Assembly: GCA_027483645.1 (NCBI GenBank)
Contig: JAIXUD010000021.1
Location: 310,001-374,000 of the forward strand
Direction of reading: 5' to 3'
From: Sphingobacteriales bacterium
GTDB lineage: Bacteria > Bacteroidota > Bacteroidia > Chitinophagales > CAIOSU01
DNA length: 64,000 bases
Positions within the stretch are counted from its first letter, which is position 1; each line of letters begins with the position of its first letter. The translations under genes were made by a program, and so were the position numbers. Positions 62,239-64,000 of this stretch are shown here, one piece after another. Under the pieces are notes generated by a model that was not told where the DNA came from, searched no databases, and was given only the letters and a program-made list of their open reading frames with translations.

Positions 62239-63603
62239 ATGATACAATCTATAAACCCAGCTACGGGTAAAGTATTGCAGCAATATGAAGAGCTGCAACC
62301 ACATGCAATCAACCAGAAGATAACCCAAGGCCACCAAGCGTGGCTAGATTGGCGCAGAACCAGCTATGCACACCGTGCAGCATTGATGCACCAAGCTGCT
62401 AAATTATTGCGCGTGCAAAGCGATAAACTGGCTAACCTGATGGCCAATGAAATGGGCAAGCCCTTGAAAGAAGGCATAGGCGAAATAGAAAAATGCGCAG
62501 ATACCTGTGACTACTATGCCGAAAACGCGGCCCAATTCCTACAAGATGAATCCATAATGACCGATGCCAGTGAGAGCTATGTGCACTTTGAGCCACTGGG
62601 CATGGTGCTGGCCATAATGCCTTGGAACTTCCCCTTTTGGCAAGTGTTCCGGTTTTTGGCGCCAGCCCTTATGGCAGGTAATGCGGGTTTATTAAAGCAT
62701 GCCAGCAACGTACCGGGCTGTGCACTCGCCATTGAACGGGTGCTGCTGGAAGCGGGCTTCCCCTTACATGTTTTTCAAACCCTATTAATCGGTAGCAAAG
62801 CAATAACCAAAGTTATTGAACACCCGCACGTAAAGGCTGTAACCCTTACAGGCAGCACACCCGCAGGGCGAGAGGTAGCGGCCACTGCCGGAAAAAACTT
62901 AAAGAAAACTGTACTAGAATTGGGCGGTAGCGACCCATACATAATACTGGAAGATGCAGACCTAGCCGAAGCGGCTAAACTGTGCGCAAAAAGTCGCCTG
63001 ATAAATAATGGGCAGAGCTGCATTGCGGCGAAACGGTTTATAGTGGTGGAGGAAGTGTATGAGCAATTCGAAAAGCTCTTTGTAGCCGAAATGGCCAAAG
63101 CCGTGATGGGTAATCCGCTGAATAGTGACACTACCCTAGGCCCAATGGCCCGCCACGATTTGCGGGATGAGGTGCACGCTCAGGTGGAGAAAAGCATTGG
63201 CTATGGTGCTAAATTGCTCTTAGGTGGCAAACTGCCCGATTGCGAAGGCGCCTACTACCCCGCCACCGTACTGGCTGATGTAGCCAAAGGCCAACCGGCC
63301 TATGATGAAGAGATTTTCGGCCCGGTGGCTGCCTTGATTAAAGTGAAAGATGAAGCCGAAGCGATACAAGTAGCCAACGATACCGTTTTTGGCTTAGGTG
63401 CTGCTGTATTTACCCAAAACAAAGCACGTGGCAAACGCATCGCTGCCACTGAACTGGAGGCTGGTTGCTGCTTTGTAAACACTTTAGTACGCTCCGACCC
63501 GAGGCTGCCATTTGGCGGCATTAAAGAAAGTGGCTATGGAAGGGAATTATCACACTTTGGCATTAAGGAGTTTGTAAATGTGAAGACCGTTTTTGTGGCG
63601 TAA
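62239..63603 (+). CDS. Aldehyde dehydrogenase, succinate-semialdehyde dehydrogenase-like
   Basis: A 454-residue NAD(P)-dependent aldehyde dehydrogenase. Visible elements: MPWNFPFWQ (127-135), the nucleotide loop TGSTPAGREVAA (204-215), catalytic Glu227 in LELGGSDP, catalytic Cys261 in NNGQSCIAAKRF, and EEIFGPV near residue 358. The N-terminal SINPATGKV and the C-terminal GGIKESGYGRELSHFGIKEFVN match the GabD/SSADH branch. It oxidises succinic semialdehyde or a similar short aldehyde. No GABA transaminase is adjacent, so the physiological substrate is not fixed. Confidence 0.88.
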   Translation: MIQSINPATGKVLQQYEELQPHAINQKITQGHQAWLDWRRTSYAHRAALMHQAAKLLRVQSDKLANLMANEMGKPLKEGIGEIEKCADTCDYYAENAAQFLQDESIMTDASESYVHFEPLGMVLAIMPWNFPFWQVFRFLAPALMAGNAGLLKHASNVPGCALAIERVLLEAGFPLHVFQTLLIGSKAITKVIEHPHVKAVTLTGSTPAGREVAATAGKNLKKTVLELGGSDPYIILEDADLAEAAKLCAKSRLINNGQSCIAAKRFIVVEEVYEQFEKLFVAEMAKAVMGNPLNSDTTLGPMARHDLRDEVHAQVEKSIGYGAKLLLGGKLPDCEGAYYPATVLADVAKGQPAYDEEIFGPVAALIKVKDEAEAIQVANDTVFGLGAAVFTQNKARGKRIAATELEAGCCFVNTLVRSDPRLPFGGIKESGYGRELSHFGIKEFVNVKTVFVA

Positions 63604-63685
63604 AGTTTTTTTGAAGCAAGCTGAATACCACACCAAAATGGAGATTTGCGGTTTAATTTATTAAGGCTATTGCACCAATAACTTA

Positions 63686-63729
63686 TAACCAATAACCAAT
63701 CAACCAATAACCAATCAACCAATAACCAA
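63686..63729. repeat. Tandem AACCAAT array (7+8-bp alternating) at a gene's 3' end
   Basis: Units AATAACC and AATCAACC alternate (15-bp period, two full copies plus flanking units) and finish 1 base before the stop codon of the minus-strand gene at 63731. Related to 24229-24260. Confidence 0.7.
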
Positions 63730-63730
63730 A

Positions 63731-64000
63731 CTACAAAGCCCCTATAAAACCCGTAACCACATCATAAAACTGATGCACGGCAAAGGAGGTAACAAGGCTC
63801 CAGAAGAAGGCACTGATGGCCATATACTTAAGTACATGCGCACGCTTACTACCAAACGAAAGCGCTATAATGGAACCACCAATAGGCATTAAAAACAAAG
63901 GGGTAAAAAAAGCAACTCCACGCAAGCCATACTTGCCCCACATGCGCACCAACTGACGATTTTTGCGGGTGAATAAACGCTTGTCGCGCTTTAGGCGCCA
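63731..64000 (-). CDS. Membrane protein, small multidrug-export-like, truncated at window end
   Basis: The frame is open to base 64000, so the N terminus is missing; 89 codons are visible. It contains RLKRDKRLFTRKNRQLVRMW and then KYGLRGVAFFTPLFLMPIGGSIIALSFGSKRAHVLKYMAISAFFWSLVTSF, with two membrane spans. The KYGL-G-AF...PIG-S-IA--FG pattern recalls the putative small multidrug export protein family. The assignment is low-confidence because of the truncation. Confidence 0.5.
   Translation of the reverse strand, partial: WRLKRDKRLFTRKNRQLVRMWGKYGLRGVAFFTPLFLMPIGGSIIALSFGSKRAHVLKYMAISAFFWSLVTSFAVHQFYDVVTGFIGAL

Noticed and set aside
1-64000. tRNA, rRNA, tmRNA or RNase P RNA genes
   Set aside because: I looked for T-loop (GGTTCGAnTCC) and conserved rnpB/ssrA motifs in the gaps and saw none; a covariance-model scan was not possible.

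Overview
The window looks like a chromosomal segment of a pigmented member of the Bacteroidota, probably a Chitinophagales/Sphingobacteriia-type lineage. The evidence is a secreted protein with a type IX secretion (T9SS) C-terminal domain, many lipoproteins with short lipoboxes, lineage-typical families (DUF2851, DUF1573, YbbR, long NusB, diheme SO2930-type cytochrome), few Shine-Dalgarno sequences, occasional TAnnTTTG -7 boxes and a flexixanthin/saproxanthin-type carotenoid gene set. No rRNA, tRNA, CRISPR array, phage or intact insertion sequence was seen. The phylum call is confident; a genus cannot be given.

Layout. 1-3.3 kb: 5'-truncated crtD-like desaturase, cruF-like hydratase and crtI. 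3.4-5.7 kb: four overlapping genes (DoxX-like, DUF2071, membrane methyltransferase, small membrane protein). 6-9.3 kb: dnaK and a lipoprotein. 9.5-16.4 kb: esterase, an M16 peptidase pair (one active, one without its zinc site), then ftsK-lolA. 16.7-21.3 kb: a TANGO2/NRDE gene and the housekeeping run nusB-DUF1573-yajC-ybbR-coaE. 21.3-22.5 kb: a repeat-rich gene desert. 22.5-25.7 kb: DUF2851, two tiny PspC-like genes, a CpsB/YwqE phosphatase and a lipoprotein. 26-31.7 kb: a 1872-residue alpha-2-macroglobulin lipoprotein. 31.7-35.4 kb: sparse, repeat-rich DNA with a duplicated gene tail. 35.4-44.9 kb: sucD, fabG, a VWA-type membrane protein, a ZIP transporter, a penicillin-acylase-family hydrolase and acs. 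45.4-48.6 kb: second carotenoid locus (crtB, lycopene cyclase) with a cytochrome P450. 48.7-58.4 kb: a T9SS surface protein, a diheme cytochrome and a 2048-residue adhesin-like protein. 58.4-64 kb: small secreted proteins, a SpoIIE-type phosphatase, an aldehyde dehydrogenase and a 3'-terminal partial membrane gene.

How genes work together. CrtB, CrtI, the CrtYcd-like cyclase, CruF and CrtD give a path from GGPP through phytoene, lycopene and gamma-carotene to a 1'-hydroxy-3',4'-didehydro monocyclic carotenoid. No CrtZ is visible, and the P450 beside crtB/crtY is a good candidate for the missing ring hydroxylase.

The most unusual feature is the intergenic DNA. Tandem 7- or 8-bp arrays of differing sequence repeatedly end within a few bases of a start or stop codon, often in inverted pairs. 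Several families of nested inverted repeats occupy other gaps. A 37-bp perfect direct repeat, one copy being the 3' end of a gene, brackets a one-gene segment.
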